A stretch of 10,966 bases of DNA. Source: AC-52 sp044870295. Lineage in GTDB: Bacteria > Actinomycetota > UBA4738. The translations under genes and the position numbers were made by a program. Under the pieces are notes generated by a model. The model made no database searches, was not told the origin of the DNA, and worked only from the letters and a program-made list of their open reading frames with translations. Shown here one piece after another: positions 1 to 6,424 of the stretch (positions are counted from its first letter, which is position 1; each line of letters starts with the position of its first letter). The stretch lies in contig JBIOYQ010000160.1 of the NCBI GenBank assembly GCA_044870295.1, positions 1 to 10,966 on the forward strand, given 5' to 3'.

Positions 1-980
1 TAGTCCCGGATGCCCTTCGGATTCGGGAGGGCGTCCATGGTGTCGAGCTCACCGGCCTCGATCTTGTTCTGGAGGTCGTCCACCGTTCCACCTACCGTGG
101 CGTCGATCTCGTCGACGTAGGCCTTGCGCGTGGGATCGGTGGCGGGGTCCCACGAGGGATTCCGGACCAGGACGTAGGACTTGCCCGCCTGATAGCCGGA
201 CGCGGGAGTCTGCTGGTCGGCCGGCTTGCTGTAGTCGATCTGGTCGGCGCCCTTGAACATGTAGGGCCCCGTCGCGGCGAGGAACCCGCCGTAGTCCTGA
301 TCGTGGCCCGCGGCGACGCCCTCGGGCGCGTCGGGGTTCGTGAGGCTGGGCGGGATGGGAGCCGTGGCCGGCAAGGTGAACAGCAGCGGGAAGTACCCCA
401 CCGGCTGGGTGAGCTTGACCACCAGGGTCTGGTCGTCCGGCGCGGACAGTCCGCTGATCGACGTGGCCTTCTCGTTGGTCACGTCGTCGAAGCCCTCGAT
501 GGAGCTGTAGTAGAAGGGGTAGCTCGCCGCCGTCTTCGGCTCGGCCAGTCGCGTCAGCGCGCGGATGAAGTCACCCGCGGTCACGGTGACGTCCTGGAGG
601 GGCGGTGCGTAGTGGATGCCGGTCTTGACCTTGAAGGTCCACGTCAGCCCGTCGGCGGACGAGGTGGGAAGCTCGCTTGCCAGGTCCGGGATCAGGTCGT
701 TTCCGCCTTCCTCTGGCCCCTTCAGGTTGAAGCCCACCAGCAGCCGGACCAGCGCCCCCTTCAGGAACTCCCAGCCGATGGTGTAGTACTCGCGCTGGGG
801 ATCCATGCCCTGGTGTACATCGGAGGCGAGGCCGATGCGGTACACCCCACCCTTCTGAAAGCCTCCAGCCTGCGCCGAGCCGGTCGGCTGTCCGCCCTCC
901 GTGCCCCCGCCCCCACCGCACGCGACGGCCACCACTGCCACCGTCGTGGCGAGGGCGAACGCTCTGATCGTCGGTCTCAT
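1..980 (-). CDS. ABC transporter substrate-binding lipoprotein, family 5 (peptide/oligopeptide), 3' end beyond window
   Basis: An open frame runs from an ATG at 978-980 off the left edge, giving 326 residues without a stop. The first 20 residues form a lipoprotein signal peptide (basic start, then alternating Ala/Val) ending in a lipobox AVAC with Cys21, followed by a Gly/Thr/Ser-rich linker. The body reads like SBP_bac_5 proteins: GGVYRIGLASDV near residue 44, a 'DLIPDLASELPTSSADGLTWTFKVKTGIHY' type segment (the family's 'WTFKLR.gvkF' block), and 'VTAGDFIRALTR', which matches the family 'TAEDVVYSLKR' block. A strong ribosome site (GGGGAGGT, 989-996 complement) lies 8 bases before the ATG, which decides the start. 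It would be anchored outside the membrane and hand peptides or similar ligands to the permease encoded just upstream (66-base gap, same operon). The substrate cannot be read from sequence. The family call is strong; the C-terminal third or more is missing. Confidence 0.9.
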   Translation of the reverse strand, partial: MRPTIRAFALATTVAVVAVACGGGGGTEGGQPTGSAQAGGFQKGGVYRIGLASDVHQGMDPQREYYTIGWEFLKGALVRLLVGFNLKGPEEGGNDLIPDLASELPTSSADGLTWTFKVKTGIHYAPPLQDVTVTAGDFIRALTRLAEPKTAASYPFYYSSIEGFDDVTNEKATSISGLSAPDDQTLVVKLTQPVGYFPLLFTLPATAPIPPSLTNPDAPEGVAAGHDQDYGGFLAATGPYMFKGADQIDYSKPADQQTPASGYQAGKSYVLVRNPSWDPATDPTRKAYVDEIDATVGGTVDDLQNKIEAGELDTMDALPNPKGIRD

Positions 981-1046
981 GTCGCCGCACCTCCCCTGTG
1001 CTCTCGGACAAACGGATCGGTTGGTCGTGGACGTTCAGCCCATGGG

Positions 1047-2027
1047 CTACCTCCGGGCTCTCGGATCGAGAGCGTCGCGCAGCCCGTCACCCACCAGGTT
1101 GAAGGCCAGCGTGGTGGCGAACAGGAACAGGCCGGGGAAGACCATCATCCACCAGGCCACCGTGAAGATGGATCCCGCGTCGGAGAGCATCTTCCCCCAG
1201 GACGGCGTGGTGGGCGGGACGCCGATCCCCAGGAAGGACAACGCAGCCTCGAACAGGATGTTGTTGGGGATGATCAGGGTGGTGAACACCAGGACCGGCG
1301 CGAAGACATTCGGCAGGACCTCGCGCCACATGATCCGGAAGTTGCTGGCTCCGACCGCCCGGGCGGCCTCCACGAACTCCTTCTCGCGCAGTCGAAGGAC
1401 CTCGCCACGGACCAGGCGGGCGATGTAGGGCCAGGTGAACAGGCCGATCACGTAGCTCACCAGCAGGAGGCCCGGCTTGATCAGCCCTCCGAGGCAGCCC
1501 TTCTCGGAGAGACCGCAGCCAGCCACCAGTCCCAGGGCCAGGAGGAGCACCGGCAGGGACATCACGATGTCGGTCATGCGGGACAGGCCCGTGTCCACCT
1601 TCCCCCCGTAGAACCCCGCCACCAGTCCGACCGTCACCCCGATCACGACTGCCAGGCCGGTGGCGAAGAACGCCACGACCAGCGAGGTCCGGGCGCCGTA
1701 CAGCACGCGCACGAACAGGTCACGCCCGGCGTCGTCGACCCCGAACCAGAAAGCCTTGGTGGGCCCCGTCGGGAGGTTGAATTGGTCCAGGCGCTCTAGG
1801 TACAGGTGGTTGGGGTCGTGGTGAATGAGGTGTTGGGCGAAGAACGGCGCGGCGATGGCCAGGAGGATCATCACCACGATGAAGACGATGCTGATCAGGG
1901 CCAGACGGTCCTTGCGAAATTCTCGCCAAAAGATCTGCCGGGGAGTGAGGGCCGCCACCTGGCGGGAGGGCCGGTCCTGCTCGCCCTCGACGCTTGGTTC
2001 GATGCGTTGTTCGGTGACGACCTGCAC
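1047..2027 (-). CDS. ABC transporter permease, DppC/OppC type
   Basis: Inner-membrane permease subunit of a peptide-type importer, 326 residues. About 30 cytoplasmic residues precede TM1 (LISIVFIVVMILLAIAAPFF), then comes an extracytoplasmic loop holding the family motif 'FGVDDAGRDLFVRVLYGARTSL', which leads into five further hydrophobic segments. The ATPase-docking EAA loop reads EFVEAARAVGASNFRIMWRE, and the C-terminus LVGDGLRDALDPR is typical of DppC. The start is a GTG at 2025-2027 with GGGGAGAGG about 11 bases upstream; a slightly longer N-terminus is possible. The gene heads the operon: the substrate-binding lipoprotein follows, and no DppB-type partner lies between it and the divergent gene, so DppB and the ATPases must be encoded elsewhere or past the left edge. 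The loop between TM3 and TM4 carries two cysteines (171 and 178) on the predicted outer face. OppC versus DppC versus nickel-type cannot be separated. Confidence 0.93.
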   Translation of the reverse strand: MQVVTEQRIEPSVEGEQDRPSRQVAALTPRQIFWREFRKDRLALISIVFIVVMILLAIAAPFFAQHLIHHDPNHLYLERLDQFNLPTGPTKAFWFGVDDAGRDLFVRVLYGARTSLVVAFFATGLAVVIGVTVGLVAGFYGGKVDTGLSRMTDIVMSLPVLLLALGLVAGCGLSEKGCLGGLIKPGLLLVSYVIGLFTWPYIARLVRGEVLRLREKEFVEAARAVGASNFRIMWREVLPNVFAPVLVFTTLIIPNNILFEAALSFLGIGVPPTTPSWGKMLSDAGSIFTVAWWMMVFPGLFLFATTLAFNLVGDGLRDALDPRARR

Positions 2028-2197
2028 GCGCGGTTGTGCCTCGCCTCTCCCCGGACGCGGGGGGTCCGCGGCGGACCACTCCGCGGAGCATAACCCGCGC
2101 TCCCACTAGGGATTACGGCCCGAGCCTGCCGTCCGGCTTGCTGCCCACGGCTGCCCGGCCGCTTGACGAGGAGCTGGCGGCCTTCGAGGATGCGCGG
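2028..2197. promoter_or_regulatory. Divergent promoter region with two GC-rich dyads
   Basis: This 170-base spacer separates the permease operon (left) from the FG-GAP protein gene (right). It holds a 7-bp perfect inverted repeat around one base at 2063-2077 (GGTCCGC g GCGGACC) and a 10-base perfect palindrome CTCCGCGGAG at 2079-2088. On the minus strand TATGCT (2092 to 2087) is the best -10-like hexamer and would start RNA about 50 bases before the permease GTG, so the palindrome would overlap the start point and the larger dyad would lie in the leader. No convincing -35 is visible, and no clear promoter for the plus-strand gene. In such GC-rich DNA short GC dyads can arise by chance. Confidence 0.4.
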
Positions 2198-3655
2198 GTG
2201 GCGCCGAATGGTCGCAGATGGGCAGTCTGGATCGCCGCGGGCTCCTCGCTGGTCGCCTTCTCGGGGCAGCCGGGTTTTGCCTCAGCCGGGGCGCAGCCTG
2301 CGGCGCGGCTTCCCACGCGATTCTCAGACGTCACCGCCGCCGCCGGGATCCACGTGGCCGGCCTCGGCAACGCCTCCGCGTGGATCGACTACGACGCGGA
2401 CGGCCGTCAGGACCTGTTCGCCACGAACTCGGACTTCTCGGCCCGCTCCTACCTGTACCGCAACGACGGCGACGGCACCTTCACAGACGTGACGGCCGGT
2501 GCCGGCTTGGGCAACCTGGCCATCCGGTCGGTGGCATGGGCCGACTACGACAACGACGGGCACCCGGACCTCGCTGCGACGGGCTACGGGTTCCGGCAGC
2601 GGACGATGCTGTTCAACAACCAGGGCGACGGGACTTTCACCGATGTCTCCGCGTCGGCCGGGATGGTGTCGGCCTCCACGCCGTGGCGGGTGTCGTGGGC
2701 GGACTACGACCGGGACGGTTGGGTCGATCTCTTTCAAGCCGATGGGTCGGCGGATCTGCTGTACCACAACGACGGGGACGGGACCTTCACCGAGCTCGCT
2801 CAGCAGGCCGGTGTCACCGACGGAGCCTTCAGCAACGACGGCGTGTGGGGGGACTACGACGGAGACGGGTGGCCGGACCTGTACGTGGGCAACGAGGGCG
2901 CCGACCGTCTCTACCGCAACGACGGTGATGGCACCTTCACGGACGTGACGTCGACGGCGGGGGTCACGGATCCGAACGAGAGCCAGAGCGCGTGTTGGGG
3001 AGATCAGGACGCCGACGGGTGGTTGGACCTGTACGTGGTCGACATCGACGCTCCCGCCAACCACCTCTACCGGAACGACGGCGACGGGACGTTCACGGAC
3101 ATCACGGCGTCGGCGGGCGTTGGAGACGTGGGCGACGGCCGAACGTGCGCGTGGGTCGACGTGGACGCGGACGGGCGGCTCGACCTCTTCGCCACCAATC
3201 ACATCCACAAGAACCGGTTGTTCCACAGCAACGGCAACGGGACGTACACGAACGTGGCCGCCCAGATGGGGATCGCGGATCCGTTCGACACGTTCAACGG
3301 GGCGTGGGGCGACTACGACGGCGACGGCCGGTTGGATCTGGCCGCCGTCGGGCACGGGGCCAACGTGCTGCTCCACAACGATGGACCGACCGGCGGCTTC
3401 GTCCACGTGGACCTCGTGGGAACGTCCAGCAATCGTTCGGCGATCGGAGCCAGGGTGTGGCTGCAGCTCCGGGGCCGCCGGCCGACCCGCGTGGTGGAGG
3501 GGGCGTCCGGCGCCTACGGGCAGGACAGCCTGACGGTCGAGTTCGGCGTGGGATCGGCACCTGGGCCGTTTTCGGTGCGGGTCCTGTGGCCGAGCGGCGT
3601 CGTTCAGGTGGTGACGGTGGGGGTGAACACCGTCACGACGGTGGTCGAGCCGTAG
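2198..3655 (+). CDS. Secreted FG-GAP/VCBS beta-propeller protein with ASPIC/UnbV C-terminal domain
   Basis: Predicted exported protein of 485 residues. The chosen GTG (2198) has GAGG 8 bases upstream and gives a clean signal peptide: MAPNGRR, a hydrophobic stretch to about residue 25, and an AxA-like cleavage site. Seven copies of a unit with the calcium-binding core W-x-D-x-D-x-D-G-x-x-D-L begin at residues 62, 114, 167, 217, 267, 319 and 370, spaced 50-53 residues. Most are followed by a Y/F-x-N-D/N-G-D-G-T-F-T-D-V block. Seven repeats fit a seven-bladed propeller. Residues about 400-485 match the ASPIC/UnbV domain (VHVDLVGTSSNRSAIGARV, then a 'VRVLWPSG..Q' block). Such proteins are typically extracellular; ligand and role are unknown, and no enzyme motif is seen. 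It diverges from the peptide importer. Reading could open further upstream at 2036, but that segment lies in the promoter spacer and would bury the signal peptide. Confidence 0.88.
   Translation: MAPNGRRWAVWIAAGSSLVAFSGQPGFASAGAQPAARLPTRFSDVTAAAGIHVAGLGNASAWIDYDADGRQDLFATNSDFSARSYLYRNDGDGTFTDVTAGAGLGNLAIRSVAWADYDNDGHPDLAATGYGFRQRTMLFNNQGDGTFTDVSASAGMVSASTPWRVSWADYDRDGWVDLFQADGSADLLYHNDGDGTFTELAQQAGVTDGAFSNDGVWGDYDGDGWPDLYVGNEGADRLYRNDGDGTFTDVTSTAGVTDPNESQSACWGDQDADGWLDLYVVDIDAPANHLYRNDGDGTFTDITASAGVGDVGDGRTCAWVDVDADGRLDLFATNHIHKNRLFHSNGNGTYTNVAAQMGIADPFDTFNGAWGDYDGDGRLDLAAVGHGANVLLHNDGPTGGFVHVDLVGTSSNRSAIGARVWLQLRGRRPTRVVEGASGAYGQDSLTVEFGVGSAPGPFSVRVLWPSGVVQVVTVGVNTVTTVVEP
2381..3340 (+). repeat. 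Seven in-frame FG-GAP repeat units (about 150-159 bases each)
   Basis: The W-x-D-x-D codons begin at 2381, 2537, 2696, 2846, 2996, 3152 and 3305, giving spacings of 156, 159, 150, 150, 156 and 153 bases. The repeats are conserved at protein level (DxDxDG calcium loops; NDGDGTFTDV linkers) and partly at DNA level. They are domain repeats inside the coding sequence, not a mobile or tandem-DNA element. The fifth unit has Gln in place of Tyr in the core (WGDQDADG) and the sixth has Val (WVDVDADG). Confidence 0.9.
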
Positions 3656-3696
3656 CCCGGCGTTCCCTGAGAGGGGGATTCACAGGGGGTTCGGGA

Positions 3697-3729
3697 GAAG
3701 TCTCAAAATGAGACTCACTCTGAGACTTC
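3697..3729. promoter_or_regulatory. Cluster of three TGAGACT half-sites, candidate operator/enhancer
   Basis: AGTCTCA (3699-3705) and TGAGACT (3709-3715) form a perfect 7-bp inverted repeat around AAA, and a third copy TGAGACT follows at 3721-3727. The outer copies extend to a 9-bp match (GAAGTCTCA 3697-3705 against TGAGACTTC 3721-3729), so either pairing could form. The site is AT-richer than its surroundings. It lies in the 133-base spacer before the MOSC gene, at about -60 to -90 from the predicted start of transcription, a position usual for an activator. It could also act as a terminator hairpin for the upstream gene, but no T-run follows. Confidence 0.5.
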
Positions 3730-3776
3730 GTGCGTGACCAGGGCCGATGCTCCTCCGAACCCGGCGCCCGACCTGC

Positions 3777-3782
3777 TAGCGT
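3777..3782 (+). promoter_or_regulatory. Predicted -10 (TAGCGT) of a leaderless promoter for the MOSC gene
   Basis: TAGCGT fits the TAnnnT -10 pattern and ends 6 bases before the ATG at 3789, so transcription would begin at or beside the start codon. No Shine-Dalgarno sequence is present before this ATG, which agrees with leaderless translation. No convincing -35 is seen at the usual distance. Confidence 0.5.
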
Positions 3783-3788
3783 CGCGCC

Positions 3789-4568
3789 ATGCGAACCGTC
3801 GTTCGGCTGTCGGTGACGCCGGTCAAGTCGACCGCCCTGCAGCACCCTGATCAGGTCACCCTGGAGCCGTTCGGGGTCGCGGAGAACCGCCGCTTCTACC
3901 TTGCGGAAGAGGACGGACGACTCCTGTCATCGCGGTGGTACGAGCGGACCATCCCGATCCGGTCCGCCTACGACGCCCAGCGATCCTGCCTCTCCCTCAC
4001 CTTCCCCGACGGCACGATCGTCGAAGACGAGGTCTCCCGCCTGGGCCGGACCGTTCAGACCGACTTCTGGGGCCGGCTCTCGGCGGGCCGGGTGGTCGAG
4101 GGTCCATGGAACGAGGCCCTCACCGCCCAGGTGGGGCATCCGGTCGTCCTGGTCGCCCCCGACCGGCTCGGCGACGCGAACGACTCGGCTCCCGTCTCCC
4201 TGTTCTCCTCGGAATCCGCCGCCGAGCTGGGCCGCCAAGCCGGACGATCGGATGTCGAGGCCCAGCGGTTCCGCATGCTGGTCGAGATCGACGGGTGCGA
4301 ACCCCACGAGGAGGACACCTGGGTCGGTCGCGCCGTGCGCGTGGGAGACGCCGTCGTTCGCGTGGAGCGTCCGGTGGCCCGGTGCCGCATCACCACGCTG
4401 CACCCCGACTCCGGCGTGAAGGACTTCGACACCCTGAAGGCCATCGCGGCGTACCGCGGCGTCGACAAGGAGGACGGCATCAACTTCGGTGTGTACGCCA
4501 GCGTGGCCCAGCCCGGCACGATACGCGTGGGGGACCGGGTGGAACCGATGACCGCCGGCGTCGACTGA
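3789..4568 (+). CDS. MOSC-domain protein, mARC/YcbX-like molybdenum-cofactor protein
   Basis: A 259-residue protein with an N-terminal MOSC_N-type beta-barrel region (MRTVVRLSVTPVKSTALQ..., roughly residues 1-110) and a C-terminal MOSC domain. The segment VARCRITTLHPDSGV, then GVYASVAQPGTIRVGDRVEPM, lines up by eye with the end of human mARC1 (SRCILTTVDPDTGV ... GTIKVGDPV). Cys199 falls on the mARC cysteine that binds molybdenum. The neighbouring cysteine of mARC ('ACSRC') is Val here. Family members bind Mo cofactor and reduce N-hydroxylated compounds or carry sulfur; the actual substrate is unknown, and no iron-sulfur or reductase domain is fused. Soluble, no signal peptide. The ATG has no ribosome site and appears leaderless. 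The DUF1028 gene follows after 21 bases, probably on the same mRNA. Confidence 0.88.
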   Translation: MRTVVRLSVTPVKSTALQHPDQVTLEPFGVAENRRFYLAEEDGRLLSSRWYERTIPIRSAYDAQRSCLSLTFPDGTIVEDEVSRLGRTVQTDFWGRLSAGRVVEGPWNEALTAQVGHPVVLVAPDRLGDANDSAPVSLFSSESAAELGRQAGRSDVEAQRFRMLVEIDGCEPHEEDTWVGRAVRVGDAVVRVERPVARCRITTLHPDSGVKDFDTLKAIAAYRGVDKEDGINFGVYASVAQPGTIRVGDRVEPMTAGVD

Positions 4569-4589
4569 GCGAAACGGGGGAGGGCCCGC

Positions 4590-5489
4590 GTGACGTACTC
4601 GATCGTGGCCAGGGATCCGCAGACCGGCGAGCTGGGAGTGGCCGTCCAGACGGACTGGTTCGCCGTGGGCGGGGTCGTGCCGTGGGCCGAGCCGGGCGTC
4701 GGTGCGGTGGCGACGCAATCGTTCGCCGAGGTGAGCTACGGACCCTTGGGGCTCGATCTGATGCGAGGCGGGAAGAGCGCCGCCGACGCGCTGAAGGCGC
4801 TCGTCGCCGGCGATGCCGCGGAGGCCACCCGCCAGGTCGCCATGGTCGACGCGACGGGAACCGCCGCGGCCCACACGGGATCCGGATGTGTGCGCGCGGC
4901 GGGCCACGCCACCGGCGACGGCGTGTCGGCGCAGGCGAACATGATGGACCGGGACACGGTGTGGGACGCCATGATGGAAGCGTTCCAGACCACCGACGAG
5001 CGGTTCCCCGAGCGCTTGGTGGCGGCCCTTGCCGCCGCCGAGCGCGAGGGTGGTGACATCCGTGGCCGGCAGTCGGCCGCCCTGCTGGTCGTGTCGGGTG
5101 ACCGGTCACAGCCCCGGTGGGCCCGGAGCGTGGATCTTCGCGTCGACGAGCACCAGGACCCCGTGGGCGAGCTGAAGCGCCTGCTCCGGCTGCACCGGGC
5201 CTACGAGCGGCTGGCGCGCGGGTTCGAGCTGGCCGACAGCGGCAACTTCATGGCTGCGGCCGACGAGCAGACCGCGGCCCGCAACCTGGCCCCGGAGGAT
5301 GACCAGATCACCTTCTGGGCGGGCCTGACGCTGGCCGGTGCGGGGCGTCCCCTCGAGGCCAAGGAGCTGCTGGAGGAGGCCCGGTCGGCCAACCCGCGCT
5401 GGGCCGTCTACCTCCGTCGCGTGGCGGCCACCGGCCGCTTCCCGGACGACCCCCAGCTGATGGACGCTCTGTTCCCGCTGGAGCGATGA
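4590..5489 (+). CDS. DUF1028 family protein with TPR-like C-terminal helices
   Basis: A 299-residue protein. The start MTYSIVARDPQTGELGVAVQT, then VGGVVPWAEPGVGAVATQS and the GSGCV...A segment, is the DUF1028 signature; this fold is related to Ntn hydrolases, but no activity is established that I can name. The DUF1028 part covers about residues 1-190. Residues about 200-290 are alpha-helical and resemble TPR units (YERLARGFELADSGNFMAAADEQTAARNLAPEDDQITFWAGLTLAGAGRPLEAKELLEEA), a fusion also common in this family. The start GTG (4590) is chosen because GGGGGAGGG lies about 6 bases before it and the DUF begins right there. Only 21 bases separate it from the MOSC gene. No signal peptide or membrane span. 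Function unknown; a hydrolase or amidase role is a guess from fold relatives. Confidence 0.88.
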   Translation: MTYSIVARDPQTGELGVAVQTDWFAVGGVVPWAEPGVGAVATQSFAEVSYGPLGLDLMRGGKSAADALKALVAGDAAEATRQVAMVDATGTAAAHTGSGCVRAAGHATGDGVSAQANMMDRDTVWDAMMEAFQTTDERFPERLVAALAAAEREGGDIRGRQSAALLVVSGDRSQPRWARSVDLRVDEHQDPVGELKRLLRLHRAYERLARGFELADSGNFMAAADEQTAARNLAPEDDQITFWAGLTLAGAGRPLEAKELLEEARSANPRWAVYLRRVAATGRFPDDPQLMDALFPLER

Positions 5490-5538
5490 AGGCCGGGAAC
5501 AGACTCGGGCGGTTCCCACGTTGAACGGTGTGGGAATC
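5471..5538 (+). other. Two tandem hairpins between the DUF1028 and msrB genes
   Basis: Hairpin 1 pairs GTTCCCG (5471-5477) with CGGGAAC (5494-5500) and spans the DUF1028 stop codon, with a 16-base loop. Hairpin 2 pairs TTCCCAC (5513-5519) with GTGGGAA (5530-5536), with a 10-base loop; in RNA it extends by a G-U and a G-C pair to 9 pairs. The left arms share GTTCCC, so alternative pairings are possible. No T-run follows, so a classical terminator is unlikely. They may act as an RNA processing or stability site, an attenuator or an operator before msrB. Confidence 0.35.
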
Positions 5539-5573
5539 CTCCCATCCAACCCCCAGTTCGAAGGAGGCGCATC

Positions 5574-5978
5574 GTGATCGACGTTCCCACGACCGAGGAG
5601 GAGTGGCGCCGGCGGCTCACCCCCGAGCAGTTCGACGTCCTCAGGCGGAAGGGTACCGAGCGGGCCTTCACCGGCGCGTACTGGAACCAGCACGACGACG
5701 GCGTCTACCGGTGCGCCGGGTGCGGTGCCGAACTGTTCGACTCGGGCACGAAGTTCGACTCGGGCACGGGATGGCCCAGCTTCACCGAGCCCGTGAACCT
5801 CGAGAACGTGGAGCTGCACACCGACCGGAGCTTCGGCATGGCCCGCACCGAGGTGACGTGCAAGCGCTGCGGCGGGCACTTGGGTCACGTCTTCGACGAC
5901 GGCCCGCGGCCCACGGGCCAGCGCTACTGCATCAACTCGTGCTCGCTGGAGTTCTCCGCGCGGGACGAGGCCAGGTAG
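5574..5978 (+). CDS. msrB: Peptide-methionine (R)-S-oxide reductase MsrB
   Basis: Reduces the R-epimer of methionine sulfoxide in proteins, normally using thioredoxin, in the cytoplasm. All key parts of this 134-residue protein are visible: the zinc cysteine pairs Cys47/Cys50 (CAGC) and Cys96/Cys99 (CKRC), the substrate-pocket GTGWPSF (Trp67), GGHLGHVFDDGP with its conserved His, and the catalytic Cys119 in RYCINS. Length is normal for the single-domain enzyme; MsrA is not fused. Cys123 stands four residues after the catalytic Cys, where Ala or Val is usual. The start GTG is set by a full AAGGAGG site 6 bases upstream. The next gene begins 2 bases after the stop, so translation is probably coupled. 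Its position behind the MOSC and DUF1028 genes suggests read-through, or its own promoter in the 84-base hairpin-bearing gap. Confidence 0.96.
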   Translation: MIDVPTTEEEWRRRLTPEQFDVLRRKGTERAFTGAYWNQHDDGVYRCAGCGAELFDSGTKFDSGTGWPSFTEPVNLENVELHTDRSFGMARTEVTCKRCGGHLGHVFDDGPRPTGQRYCINSCSLEFSARDEAR

Positions 5979-5980
5979 GG

Positions 5981-6418
5981 ATGGCGACCGACATCCAGGT
6001 GGTGATCGACTGCGCCGACCCGGACCGCCTGGCCAGGTTCTGGGCCGACGCACTCGGCTACAAGCTGCAGGACCCTCCCGAGGGCTTCGCTTCGTGGGAC
6101 GAGTTCCTGGACAGCATCGGTATCCCCGAAGACCAGCGAGGCAACGCCAGCGCGGTGGTCGATCCGGACGGGACGGGTCCCCGCTTCTACTTCCAGCGTG
6201 TCCCCGAGGGGAAGGTGGTCAAGAATCGGGTCCACGTCGACCTCAACGTCGGTGGTGGACCGGGCACGTCCCTGGAGGATCGAACCAAGCGGGTCGACGG
6301 GGAGGTCGAACGGCTGCAAGCGATTGGCGCCGCGGTCTTTCGACCGGGCTCGGTCGAACACGGTGAGTACTGGGTGGTCATGCAGGACCCCGAGGGGAAC
6401 GAGTTCTGCCTGCAGTAG
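5981..6418 (+). CDS. VOC (glyoxalase-fold) family protein
   Basis: A 145-residue protein with two beta-alpha-beta-beta-beta modules of the vicinal-oxygen-chelate fold: ATDIQVVIDCADPDRLARFWADALGY at the N-terminus and NRVHVDLNV...VERLQAIGAAV...YWVVMQDPEGNEFCLQ at the C-terminus. It resembles the 'glyoxalase-like' group. Two usual metal-ligand positions are kept (His85 and Glu141), but the first-strand His is Gln6, so metal binding and catalysis are uncertain. It could be a binding or resistance protein rather than an enzyme. The ATG lies 2 bases after the msrB stop, with AGGTAGGG as ribosome site, so it is coupled to msrB. Its stop lies 6 bases from the stop of the convergent cyclic-nucleotide-binding gene. 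Substrate unknown. Confidence 0.88.
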   Translation: MATDIQVVIDCADPDRLARFWADALGYKLQDPPEGFASWDEFLDSIGIPEDQRGNASAVVDPDGTGPRFYFQRVPEGKVVKNRVHVDLNVGGGPGTSLEDRTKRVDGEVERLQAIGAAVFRPGSVEHGEYWVVMQDPEGNEFCLQ

Positions 6419-6424
6419 CCGGGG

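Noticed and set aside
303..1799. 498-codon plus-strand open frame
   Set aside because: It is antisense to the binding-protein and permease genes, its product is low-complexity Arg/Gly/Gln/His-rich, and it has no recognisable domain; a GC-rich shadow frame.
2036..2197. N-terminal extension of the FG-GAP protein from an upstream GTG
   Set aside because: It lies in the divergent promoter spacer and would place the signal peptide in the middle of the protein; the GTG at 2198 has a ribosome site and a proper signal sequence.
2324..3406. 360-codon minus-strand open frame across the FG-GAP gene
   Set aside because: Its Val/Arg/Pro periodicity mirrors the repeats of the real gene on the other strand.
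3927..4907. 326-codon minus-strand open frame over the MOSC and DUF1028 genes
   Set aside because: No homology to anything I recognise, and both plus-strand genes have clear domains.
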